Assembly: GCA_024529925.1 (NCBI GenBank)
Contig: JAFEUB010001017.1
Span: forward strand, 1,477,001-1,541,000
Length of the DNA: 64,000 nucleotides
Reading direction: 5' to 3'
From: Ophthalmolycus amberensis
Lineage: Eukaryota > Chordata > Actinopteri > Perciformes > Zoarcidae
Shown: positions 25,825 to 35,202 of the stretch, one piece after another
Layout of the letters: every line of letters begins with the position of its first letter
How positions within the stretch are numbered: the stretch's first letter is position 1
Notes under the pieces: generated by a model
Told to the model about the DNA's origin: nothing
Databases searched by the model: none
The model's input: only the letters and a program-made list of their open reading frames with translations
Position numbers and translations under genes: made by a program

Positions 25825-28741
25825 TTCAGAAGATCTTCATCATAGGGCGTAGCAGAGATCCTAAAGCTTGACGAGCGTGTTAGCAAACAGCTGCTTATTT
25901 ACACATCCAGCTGTTCCAGAGGAGCAGAATTATTCACCTGATGAATATACTCTTATATATTTATTTTTCTCCACCACGTTTCACCTTGTTTCAGGGATCA
26001 GGTGAAAAGGATTACGGGCTCATTAAAACCCCCGAAGTCCGAATCAAACCCTCAATTATCCTCAAACAAAGCCTCTTGGGCCGCCGCGGGGTTTCGTAAG
26101 AGAGGCCGTCCTGCTCCCGAAGCAGCTGGAGACTCAGCTTGTGTTCCCGCCGTCCGAGTCAGACCGCCCCGGCACACGGAGACTCAAACAGAAGGGGCCC
26201 CGCCAGAAAACATTAAAGTCAGAACAGAGGCAGGTTGTTAGATTAGAAGACGTGGCATCATTTGTTTTTTTAATAGTTCAACTTTTCTTACCAGAATGTG
26301 AAACATCTCTGCCTCCTGAATGGATCAAAATACGCATATTAATGAAATATTAACACAAATTGTGTGCATGTTTGATGATTGCTTAATAGTTGAATTCATT
26401 TATCAAGCAGAAGTATCAAATATTTGCAAGTTCCCGCTTCTCAAATGTGAGGATTTCTTGCTTTTGTCTGTTTTGTTTTGTTGTACATTCAATATTTTTG
26501 TGTTTTGAACTGTAAATTGGACAAAATAAACAGCTAATTGAAGACTTCCTCCAGGGGTCTGGCAACTTGTGACACTTTTTTAGACTAAATTGTTTTAAAA
26601 AAAGGTAACTATTAACTACAGCATCTCTCAGACGAGGTGGCATAGCACCTAGAGTGTGGCGATGTCAGTCAGCTGATACACACTCTGATACACACACACG
26701 CACACACACACACACACAAAGGCATTATTCACATTCCGACTCAGTGCAATCTAATGCCGCTTACTTAAAGTCTTTAAGTGTTAAAACCAACCCTCTTGTT
26801 ACTTGTAGCTGGAATAAAAGGTGCATTACGTGAGAGAAATCTCTCTCTCTCTCTCTCTCTGACACTAGTTTGATTAACCTCTCTGTCGCCCTTCAGCAAT
26901 GCCTCTAGCTGTGGCTCCGCTTTTATTCCAAATTATGTAGCTGTTATTCATAGATTATTCATGTGACACATTGATAGGTGCAGCTTTAACTTAGTTGGCC
27001 TCGAGATTTAGGATGAATTTAAATGCTGAATTAGATCAGGGTTCCACTCCCAAACTACCTCGGTGTTCTCAGCAGCCCCTGCCTTGTTGTGACATAACCA
27101 CTGATATGAAAGTAATCTCATTTTTGGAGAAGCTTTTTGGTCATTGAGCTATTTTAACAATCTGCCCAGAGGCTGAGATGTGCGGATGATCTCATTTGTT
27201 CATGCTTGTTTTGATTTGTAGGCCTCTGTTTCTGTTTTTCTGATAGGATGAATCCAGGCGCATGGTGGAAATAGAGTTATTGGAAGAGATCAAATCTGGA
27301 CGGCACACCCGGGCCTTTTCATATTTGAATGCTCCAACAGAGCCCAGATCTGCGATGGCGCCACTTTTGCTTTGATAAGAGACACAGACTTTTCCCTGTA
27401 AGCGTCCGAGGAGCAGCTGAACCGGCTCATGTTTGGGTCCAAACACAGATTGGGATTGTGGGTTCTCTTCATCTGCATGCGACACACACGTCAGCTGCGG
27501 GCAAACAAAGCTGAAATTCATCGCGGACGTCTGCCGATGGTGCGGCCCAGGCAGGAGTCTGCTCCTCTATGGCTCGTATTGTTGTACGGCAACTGCGGTC
27601 TGAGTCATCCCCCACGAGCGCCCTCCTCGTGGACGCTCCCGACTCCCACCAGCATCGGCTGTCCGCTGGGTTATGACAGCCCTCCCACGTGCAGTAGAGA
27701 TGCTCTGTGGGTGCTTCTAACCACTTTATATACACACTATGTATCCTGCATAACCAATTTGGGAAATTGTTGCTCAATTAAACCTGTCAACAATATTTGA
27801 AAAACACAACAGGTCCTATAAATGAGCTGCAGTGTGCCAAACCTTCATGTTATCAGTCCACATGGGGAAATGGGAAGTCATTTTTAAACCACGTGATCAT
27901 AATTTATGAAATATCTATTCTGCCCTTTGTATGTTAAAAGTGAAGATTTATTTTTTCCCATTTGTTCTCATTGTGAAATGTCAGTATGAGGAAGTGAGTG
28001 AGACTGTTTTAGAATTATTTAGTAGACGTGGCATCAATTAGTTTTTTTTAGTTCAACTTTTCTTATCAGATTCTGTAACAAATCTGCCCCCCCCCCTCCC
28101 CCTGTATTGAAAAAAAAACAGACAAATATGTATTGTCAGAGCTCAGTTTATAGACGGATCTTCACCACAACATCAAAGATGTAAAATTCAGATTCAAACA
28201 TCTTTGGAATTGTATTGCCCCCTGCTGGGAGACCATGTGAACTGCCGTAAAACCTCAGAGAAAACCATAGACCGTATACAAGAAGGAGGAAACGAAGAAG
28301 GAAAACCTCGTAGAAAGGTTTTAGATGTCATGAGATGCTTGGAACACAGTGCGGAGATGACAGGTCTGCTTTGAAAGCGACATATATAAAACCTTGTTGG
28401 GAAAACTTGATGTAATATAAGCACAAGCATTACGATGGGGCTTTTAAAACAACATCTGTGCCTGAATTGTAGGTAGAAATGAGGGAAAATGCAACTGGAG
28501 TTGAGAAGTCTGAAGATCATGCATGACATATGGGGTCAATTTACAAGCACATAACAACCATCAGACAATAAGTTCTATTGAGCCGTGCTGGAACATGAAA
28601 AAAAGGCCAACTAAGAGCTTTGGTTGTGTTGTAAAGAAGAAGGCTATAGTGAATTGAGTTTACTGGGTAGAAGTTATTCTCCCACTGTGGTTCTGCCAGC
28701 TATTCCTCCTTCCATCCATCCATCAAATGCGGCTGTTTGTT

Positions 28742-29234
28742 AATTTAGTGTGGGTCCCTGCCCATGTTGGAGTTGATGGGAATGAGAAGCGGATAAAGCA
28801 GCGAAAAAGGCTCTGAAGAGTGGGAGGAATAACATTAATGTAAATATAAGTAAGTCAGAAGCTAAAGTGGTGATTAAGGGACAAATCCAAAAATAAAATT
28901 GGTTTGGGTTGGGGTGTGCAGTCAGGATCTAGTGGACGAAAGAGGAAAGAGGAGAGGATTCTAGACGAAGGAATGGTCATACTGGTCTAAACACTTCCCT
29001 CTATGTTAGTGGAAAGCGGAAAGAGGAAAATATCGGGAACGTACTCAAGAAAAGTGACACGTGGGAAACTGCTTTTAGAGTATTTAGGGTCAACAAGACT
29101 AATGAATAGAATTAGTTTCCTTTCGTTTGGTTCATTATTTTAGGGTCCTTCGTCCACGCTCCAGAGGGTGGCGGTAATGCACCCGAAAGCTGTTTGCCAA
29201 CCGCAATTAGAAGCAAAAGAAGAAGAAGGAGGAA
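28742..29234 (+). pseudogene. 3' end of an RNase H-bearing LINE (I/Nimb-like)
   Basis: From 28748 the reading is VWVPAHVGVDGNEK, the end of a LINE RNase H domain. A one-base frameshift near 28789 switches to another frame reading ADKAAKKALKSGRN. Further on RRNGHTGLNTSLYVSGK is readable (about 28962-29015), the conserved block after RNase H in such LINEs. The 3'UTR-like segment GGTGGCGGTAATGCACC (about 29167) and TTTGCCAACCGC end in a GAAGAAGAAGG tail near 29219-29232. It is a broken copy. The clade name is inferred from the RNase H plus GAA-type tail. Confidence 0.75.
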
Positions 29235-29309
29235 ACCTCGTTCGTTGACTTAAAACACGTCACATCCGGGCAGTTCGTTCAGTTGAGAAAACAGCGGACG
29301 TATAGAAAG
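29235..29309 (+). promoter_or_regulatory. Promoter and first-exon zone of the SNHG15-like gene
   Basis: No TATA box is seen. The zone between the LINE tail and the first donor site (AAAG|GTAACG, exon end 29309) is short and CpG-containing, with CACGTCACATCC, a CRE/E-box-like and ETS-like cluster. The transcription start is inferred, most likely between 29255 and 29290. Snoc host genes usually start at a terminal oligopyrimidine tract, but no strong one is visible here. Confidence 0.4.
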
Positions 29310-29745
29310 GTAACGTACATGAAAATGATCCGTCTCCATCCGAGCTAAATCTTAAAATGTATGAGGTTTCTGACCTCTTGAAACGTTATTTGCAGCATAA
29401 AGTTGTGATGAAATCGCGGTATTGTTGATGAAATTATATTTCTAACCGTCTAAAGTCGGGGAAATGCGGGCGGTGCTGCTTCTGCTAGTTTCATCACAAA
29501 CGCCAGTTTTTAAACAGCCGTTACTTATTTTCTGTTTAATAGAACGAAGACGTGTTTTTAACGTCAAACATCAAGATGTTGAGGTAGACAAACGTATATA
29601 GATATTTTGACCACTTGGTACTAATGCATCTCCCAGCCCGTAGGAATGCATTGCTTTGTGATGAGCACGGCACGTGTGCTCTCACAGGAAACATGCAAAC
29701 ACTTACAGTTCTAAACTTTAGAGTTTTCTGTGTAATGTGAACTGT

Positions 29746-29880
29746 GCAGACCTTATCCAGCGAGGCCCAGCCTGCAGTGGCTATGTCCTTTCCTGTAGTG
29801 TCTGCTAGAGAGACCTGAGGCCGTTTGAGGCCCTGCTGTGTCTCCTCACCGGCAGGGTTATAGGTAAACCTCAGACAACC
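29746..29880 (+). ncRNA. snora9: H/ACA snoRNA, SNORA9-like, copy 1
   Basis: The 135-nt segment folds into the two-hairpin H/ACA form. GCAGAC (29746-29751) pairs with GTCTGC (29800-29805). An H-box-like AGAGAGA follows (29807-29813; it departs from strict ANANNA). CTGAGG (29815-29820) then pairs with CCTCAG (29869-29874), and an inner CCCTGC/GCAGGG stem (29831-29836, 29852-29857) closes the second loop. ACA (29875-29877) lies directly after the second stem and exactly three bases from the inferred 3' end. It sits in intron 1 of the host, 91 nt before exon 2. The SNORA9 identity is inferred from synteny with SNHG15-MYO1G; the rRNA target was not derived. Confidence 0.85.
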
Positions 29881-30745
29881 TGCAACCTGTTCACTGGAAG
29901 CATCCGGTTATTGTGTAAAGTGAACTATCACACGTTTGATTCTGTGTTAATTCTGTTTGCTGTTTTCTTAGTTGTGAACACCTTGATGGGAGAATTCCAT
30001 GAAGCAGCGAGGAGACCATGTGAGGACACCATGTGCCACGAGGAGACGAGTCTGCAGGTATCCATATTTGCTAAAGTTTGTATCAGCAGATTTCACTACT
30101 TTATCTGTTTACATTTGCAACTTTGGCGAGGCAAAAATAAGTGGCACACTATTTAGATGGCATATTGATGTTTGTGTGGGAATCAATCTCAGGTTAAGAA
30201 GTCACACGAAAGCTGTTATTTTCAGCTGGTCGGCACTGATCTATAGAATACTGATGACATTAAGATCAGAATTTGAATGTACTACTTTGACGTGGGTATA
30301 TTTTCAATGCATCATTTTAGTGGGAAGACATTACAAATGTTTGCAAAATGAGCATCTTTTCCCCAACAGATTAACACAATTCAGTCAGCAACATAGATTA
30401 CTTCATAATGTCAAGACAAATTTGTGCATCACGTTCCTCTCATAATTGCCTTATGTAGGCTGTTAAAGTTTCATCACTTCATGCCACATAATAGTTGGTG
30501 TGACCTTTTTATTGTACATTGTGTAACAATGCCCAGTACTTGGAGTAAGACACTTCTTTCCTCTTTTTCTAACAGGACTGCAGAGATGAAGACCTGCTCA
30601 GACCTCCTGACTTGACATCTGCTGCGCAAGGATGACTTTGAGCTGAAAAAGTAAGTTTATTTTTTTAAATGTAAAGACGACGCCTGGCTTGAAATAGCTG
30701 TTAGTGTTGCGTACTTGCAATGCCGCTACATTGCCTTGGACGCAT

Positions 30746-30880
30746 GCAGACCTTATCCAGCGAGGCCCAGCCTGCAGTGGCTATGTCCTTTCCTGTAGTG
30801 TCTGCTAGAGAGACCTGAGGTCGTTTGAGGCCCTGCTGTGTCTCCTCACCGGCAGGGTTATAGGTAAACCTCAGACAACC
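30746..30880 (+). ncRNA. snora9: H/ACA snoRNA, SNORA9-like, copy 2
   Basis: This copy is nearly identical to copy 1: I see one difference, C to T at 30822 between the second stem and its pocket. It lies exactly 1000 bp downstream of copy 1. Both hairpins, the AGAGAGA hinge and the terminal ACA (30875-30877) are intact. It sits in intron 3, again 91 nt before the following exon. The near identity extends through the flanking intron into the next exon, which shows a recent duplication. Confidence 0.85.
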
Positions 30881-31154
30881 TGCAACCTGTTCACTGGAAG
30901 CATCCGGTTATTGTGTAAAGTGAACTATCGCACGTTTGATTCTGTGTTAATTCTGTTTGCTGTTTTCTTAGTTGTGAACACCTCCGTGGGAGAATTCCCA
31001 CTGCAGAGATGAAGCCCAAACCTCCTGACTGGACATCTGCTGCGCAAGGATGACTTTGAGCTGAAAAAGTAAGTTTTGTTTATATAATGTACAGACAACA
31101 CCTGGCCTGAAATGAGCCGTTAGTCATGTTACCGCTACATTGCCTTGGACGCGT

Positions 31155-31288
31155 GCAGACCTTATCCAGCGAGGCTCAGCCTGCAGTGGCTCTGTTCTTT
31201 CCTTTAGTGTCTGCTAGAGAGACGTGAGGTTGTTTGAGGCCCTGCTGTGATTCTTCACGGCGGGGTTATAGGTAAACTTCCAACATTT
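31155..31288 (+). ncRNA. snora9: H/ACA snoRNA, SNORA9-like, diverged copy 3
   Basis: The 5' hairpin (GCAGAC with GTCTGC) and the AGAGAGA hinge are kept. The 3' hairpin has diverged: the inner stem is CCCTGC with GCGGGG (one G-T wobble), and the base is weakened because GTGAGG faces CTTCCA instead of a perfect complement. An ACA remains at 31283-31285, now two bases beyond the short remaining stem. It lies in intron 4, 94 nt before exon 5. It may be functional with altered stability, or on the way to a pseudogene. Confidence 0.7.
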
Positions 31289-31639
31289 GTCGTCTTGGGT
31301 TTTCGAGCTGGACGACGTGTTTGGCGTACTGCTTCAGTGTCGTCTGTTGACTCGACTTAAATCCATTTCTTTGCTTTTACAGGAGCGGGAGAGTTTACCA
31401 GTGACCATGTGGATCCATGTTGTGGCTCGTCATTGAACCTGCAAACTAAAGAGCGGTCCCAAACATGACAGGACTTTGAAGCAGGTGAGGACACAGTATT
31501 CCTCCCAACAGGCTGAATACTTGTTTTACAACAAAGAATTTGATAGACTGTTTTCTTTATTTGCAGATTTCAGCTGAGAGTTGGAGAACCAGTTCATCTG
31601 CTGAGGTCACATTTGTACTTGTACATTTGCAGTTCTACT

Positions 31640-31870
31640 CGAGCACGGGGGCGACAGAGCCTTCTCCATAGCTGCCCCTCCCTCTGGAACTCTCTCCCCA
31701 AACACATCCCAGACAGCACCGATCTTTCCATGTTCAAATCAAAACTCCCCTTTTCACAACTGCTTTTAATGCGTGTTCTATGTTATTGTATAGCTTTATG
31801 ATTTTTAATGTTTGTAAAGTGCCTGAGTATCCTGAAAAGTGCTCTATAAATAAAATGTATTGGTCCAAAA
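31640..31870 (+). repeat. L2-type LINE 3' end inside the last SNHG15-like exon
   Basis: The reading RARGRQSLLHSCPSLWNSLP followed by DLSMFKSKL matches the typical C-terminal end of L2-type LINE ORF2 proteins. It is followed by the LINE 3' end pattern TTTGTAAAGTGCCTGAGTAT and CTGAAAAGTGCTCTATAAAT. The segment lies entirely within the inferred terminal exon and supplies its first AATAAA signal (31849-31854). Confidence 0.75.
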
Positions 31871-31895
31871 ACAATAAAGGAACATATTCTCAGAA

Positions 31896-33883
31896 TGTCT
31901 CACCTGGTCTTCTATAAAAGTTAGCTCTTGTTTTGTGTAATGAGTGGGTTAGTTTAGCTACTGAAGAGTTCATGTTTGAGTGGTCTGAAGAATGGAATTG
32001 GTGTCTCTTTCCTTAGCCGAGTATCCAGTCTCTGGCCAGGATGATTGTTCTGTATTGATTGTGATTGCTGGTTGTCTCCTGACTGGTCGCTGGTAGTGTC
32101 AGACGGCATTTTGGACCAGAGCAACGCAGCAAGGTCGAGGCTGAGTTGAGTTCCACCGGGGTTCACTCATCCAACCAGATGAACAGACTGACGATGGTAC
32201 GGGAGAAAGACGAGCTGGTCAAAGGCCCTAATGTCATTTTGCTTTCAAATTACTTGGTGCTTGGCATGTGTTTGTGTTATTTGTTTCAATAATTCTTGGA
32301 TAGTGCCTCAAATTAAACAAATACAACCATGCGCTGTCATTTTCGCTATACTATTTGTAGTAATGGTTTAGTTTATATCTTTATGAAATGAGCAAGTAGA
32401 ATCCTGAAACTGGGAGAAGGTTTAATGCGAACACGATGCATTTAAAGTCTTCCGATTAGATGACAAATGCAGCTTTTTAGTATTTATTACTGATCTTCCT
32501 GCTGACTGTCAAGACTGAAGTAGTTTCAACAGACCTGTCATTCATATGTGTGTGTGTATATATATATATATATATAATAAACGTATGGAAAAAGATGGTT
32601 GATGGGGAACAGTTTCATTCATATCTTAATTTGCAGAAATCCAAATGTAATCTCATCAAACAATGCAATCAGCCTTGAAGATAAATATCCTGTGAGTTCC
32701 TCGCTTAAAAAAAGCAAAACATTTGAGGACATCTTGGTTTGAAATACTGGGTTTAGATTATTCTGAAAGTTGTAATTCTCTTACAGACCCACGTGAGGGT
32801 GATATTGCACCATGTGTGGACTGTAGAATCCTTCTTGGTATTTTTTACTTGGTTTGTTTTCATTCTTTGGGCTTATTGGTGGTTACTCATTGATGGATCA
32901 TGGGAGAATGTATGTCGATTTATTTTACTTTCTAAAAAAAATTGTCACGGCTTTTATTTAGTTTTATTTTGAAATGCAGGAAACTAAATATGTAGCGGAA
33001 ATGACAAAATTACTTTCGGTTTCATCCGCACTGATACAAAATATAGTGAAGTCATGGAAGTTGACAGGAATGAGGTGTAAAGTAAGTTATGAATGTAACT
33101 GAGACCTTCCGCGTGTCGAGTCATGTAGTATGTACTCATGTAGTATTCACTGCGGTATGTTCGCCTGTAAGGTGAACACTAGCTAGTGAAGTTCACGCGC
33201 TACCTAGTTAAGCTACCTAGTACTTTTGCTTTGCAAAGAGTGTAACTTCTCATCACTTTTCAAAGCGAAGTCACTGTTTTTACAGACAATGAACTTGTTT
33301 TAAATGTACAGAAGTTGAATTAGAAGCCGCAGCTGAGAAAATAATCACTTTCTCTTTCGATGAAACGCCCCAACATTAAAGTTTCATGCAGCCTTGAAAT
33401 GCCATTACCTCGCATGAACAAACCGGACAATGTGAAGAATACAAAGTGTTTTATCTCTGCTGTCACAGTGTCTCCTTGTGTCCTCACAGCCAAACACGGA
33501 GGAGGAGGAGGAGGAGGAGGAGAGGTGCTGAGGGGGAAGCGTCACATTTGAGGAGCCCGACAGCAAGTCACAGTGAGGCACATTAAAGTCATTAAAAGCC
33601 CAACAGCCATTTAAACAACAAGAGTGCTCCTCAAAGTTCCAGTCTACACACTAAATAAATTCCTTCTTCAAATGGTTATTAACTAGACAAATCTGTGCTC
33701 TTTATCGCCATCTACTGGGCATCAGTAGGAGTTGCAAATAATGTTACTAGTGTTACTCCAAAACAAACCTCAAGGAGAAAACAAAACACGAAGGCATAAT
33801 CATAGTCATGAGTTCAAAATGGAGGACAGAAAGTTAGTCCCTTCTATGAGTAACTGAGTCCAATCATGTTTTTCTTTCCCCAG
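31896..33883. other. Intergenic stretch
   Basis: No gene is seen between the SNHG15-like gene and the RBM43-like gene. It has a TA/TG microsatellite (about 32547-32576), a GGA run (33498-33523) and an IRF-type motif (33349-33358, listed separately). Upstream exons of the RBM43-like gene could lie here, but I could not recognise an RRM-encoding exon. Confidence 0.5.
33349..33358 (+). promoter_or_regulatory. IRF/ISRE-like motif upstream of the RBM43-like gene
   Basis: TTTCTCTTTC matches the TTTCnnTTTC core bound by interferon regulatory factors (GAAAnnGAAA on the other strand). It lies about 530 bp upstream of the inferred 5'UTR exon and about 750 bp upstream of the start codon. A single motif of this length can occur by chance. 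Confidence 0.3.
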
Positions 33884-33923
33884 TTGAACGAGAGTCTCAC
33901 CAAAGAGCTCCCATGTGTTGGAG
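33884..33923 (+). other. Candidate 5'UTR exon of the RBM43-like gene
   Basis: A strong acceptor (TTTTTCTTTCCCCAG) ends at 33883 and a GAG|GTGAAT donor follows 33923, bounding 40 nt. If spliced to the exon starting at 34096, an in-frame TGA at 33885-33887 lies upstream of the ATG, consistent with untranslated sequence. A first exon further upstream would still be needed. Confidence 0.35.
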
Positions 33924-34095
33924 GTGAATCATCAACAACAGCATTTAACATTGGAAGCGCCTGAGAGTGTTGAGGTAGCTGAGCTCACACACCGTGTTGG
34001 GTCAGATTGATCCTTTGCCGATTCAGAATTGTTTGTCTGCAGGCTCTTCATGCACCACCCTGTTGCCGTGTTTTTCCTCCACCTGTCATTCTCAG

Positions 34096-35202
34096 ATGGA
34101 TTTACCGGTGGAGGCAACGGTGCGCTTGGACGTTTTCCCCGATAAAGCGAAGGTGCGAGACATCCTCAGGTCGCATGGCTTCACGCTGACGGATCTGAGC
34201 GGCGATCGGGTGCGTGTGAAGGGGTCCTTTTTGGATCTCAAGGCCGCGAAGGCCTCTTTGGAGCCGCTTCTTAGCTCAAAATACATCCCGGCGGTCCCAA
34301 AGGCTTCCTCTGGAGCCATTTCCAAACGCCCCGCCGGCAACAGCTCGGTGTCAGTTGGTAACAGAGGCCGAAGCAAGTCTCCGCGGGCTTCTCAGTCTTC
34401 AGCCAACGCCTCCTCACCTTGGGCGTCTCCACCTCACACACATCCATCCTCTCCAGAGTCCCGAGCTTCGTTTTCTCCACCACCGGACCAGCGGGGCTCC
34501 TTCAGGCCTGGAAGAGAGTCCTTTGTCGTTGATGTAGATGTGTGGAGGTACGCAGAGCAGCTCCGGAAAAAGGACATTGAAGACATTCGGGTCAGCCATC
34601 ATGTGGAAATGGAAGTGCGTGAAGTCGGCGAAAGCTGCGACGTCACTTTACTGGGGAAGAGCGCGAGAACAGCTGCCGGTAAACTGCAGAGCCTCATGGA
34701 TGATCTCAGCAAATCACTGCGCACACAAGAGGTTCCTCTGAAGGACATGGATCGGGAAGGCAAGGCTCTTTTGAAGAGGATTCAGAAAGAGAGAAACATC
34801 CACCTTTCAGTGGTCGTGTGGCCGATGAACGACACGCTTCACCTGATAGGCCCGTCCGCCGCGAGCTACGAGTTAAAGCAGAGGCTGCTGGGTAGGCCGG
34901 TCGAACGTACGGGGAGGACGTCGGAGAAAAGCTCCAGGAGGAGGAGCAGCTCTCTGCTGCCAATCAGTCGCAAGAACACAGAGAGAGATAGCGGCGCCGG
35001 CGCCATCGCTACACCGGTTCCTGTCGGCTCCTTTAGGGGAAGGAGCCGCTCCGGGTACCGTGAAAACACCCGGGCAGAAAGCATTTATGTGCAAGAGACG
35101 GAAAACAAACGTCTGTCTCCTAAACCAGGCAGGAAACTCCTCAAGCAGTTCATGAAGTTTCCAGCGGATATCGGGAAGAAATTTAAATCTTTGAGAAAAT
35201 GA
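34096..35202 (+). CDS. RBM43-like protein lacking an RRM in this exon
   Basis: A single exon encodes 368 residues from an ATG placed exactly after a good acceptor (CCTCCACCTGTCATTCTCAG). The frame stays open upstream to 33994, but the MDLPVEATVR start after the acceptor is preferred. Residues 5-60 (VRLDVFPDKAKVRDIL to KGSFLDLKAAKASLEPLL) and 132-265 (FVVDVDVWRYAEQ to LHLIGPSAASYELKQRLL) resemble in order the two blocks that follow the RRM in vertebrate RBM43. A Ser/Pro-rich linker (68-130) and an Arg/Ser-rich linker (270-345) look disordered. The C-terminus (about 347-368, FMKFPADIGKKFKSLRK) is basic and could form an amphipathic helix. The gene may encode an RBM43 relative without RRM, or its RRM exons are upstream and unseen. 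RBM43 is an RNA-binding protein of poorly defined role; no function is shown here. Possible poly(A) signals are at 36051-36056 and 36107-36112. Confidence 0.8.
   Translation: MDLPVEATVRLDVFPDKAKVRDILRSHGFTLTDLSGDRVRVKGSFLDLKAAKASLEPLLSSKYIPAVPKASSGAISKRPAGNSSVSVGNRGRSKSPRASQSSANASSPWASPPHTHPSSPESRASFSPPPDQRGSFRPGRESFVVDVDVWRYAEQLRKKDIEDIRVSHHVEMEVREVGESCDVTLLGKSARTAAGKLQSLMDDLSKSLRTQEVPLKDMDREGKALLKRIQKERNIHLSVVVWPMNDTLHLIGPSAASYELKQRLLGRPVERTGRTSEKSSRRRSSSLLPISRKNTERDSGAGAIATPVPVGSFRGRSRSGYRENTRAESIYVQETENKRLSPKPGRKLLKQFMKFPADIGKKFKSLRK

Larger units (their letters stand above)
24921..28741. other. Gene-free stretch with repeat fragments
   Basis: No supported gene. It contains two DNA-element remnants (25033-25545 and 25563-25824), CA and CT microsatellites near 26692-26720 and 26841-26861, and a pair of related 70-80 bp segments (26243-26322 and 28024-28090). 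The open frames near 27192-27800 overlap on both strands and have no recognisable domain. Confidence 0.5.
29255..31895 (+). ncRNA. snhg15: SNHG15-like snoRNA host gene
   Basis: A chain of consistent splice sites on the plus strand defines six exons: about 29255-29309, 29972-30057, 30576-30650, 30972-31068, 31383-31484 and 31567 to about 31895. Acceptors include TTTTCTTAG, TTTCTAACAG, TTTTACAG and TTTGCAG. Donors include GTAACG, GTATCC, GTAAGT (twice) and GTGAGG. No long frame crosses the exons. Introns 1, 3 and 4 each hold an H/ACA snoRNA ending 91 to 94 nt before the next exon. Polyadenylation signals AATAAA lie at 31849-31854 and 31873-31878. In human, SNHG15 carries SNORA9 and lies beside MYO1G; the gene here lies upstream of myo1g in the same orientation. 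The name rests on that synteny and on the snoRNA architecture, not on an alignment. The start and the first exon are the least certain parts. Confidence 0.75.

Noticed and set aside
29911..30445. Open frames overlapping the SNHG15-like exons
   Set aside because: They run through splice donors and intronic sequence, so they would not exist in the spliced RNA.
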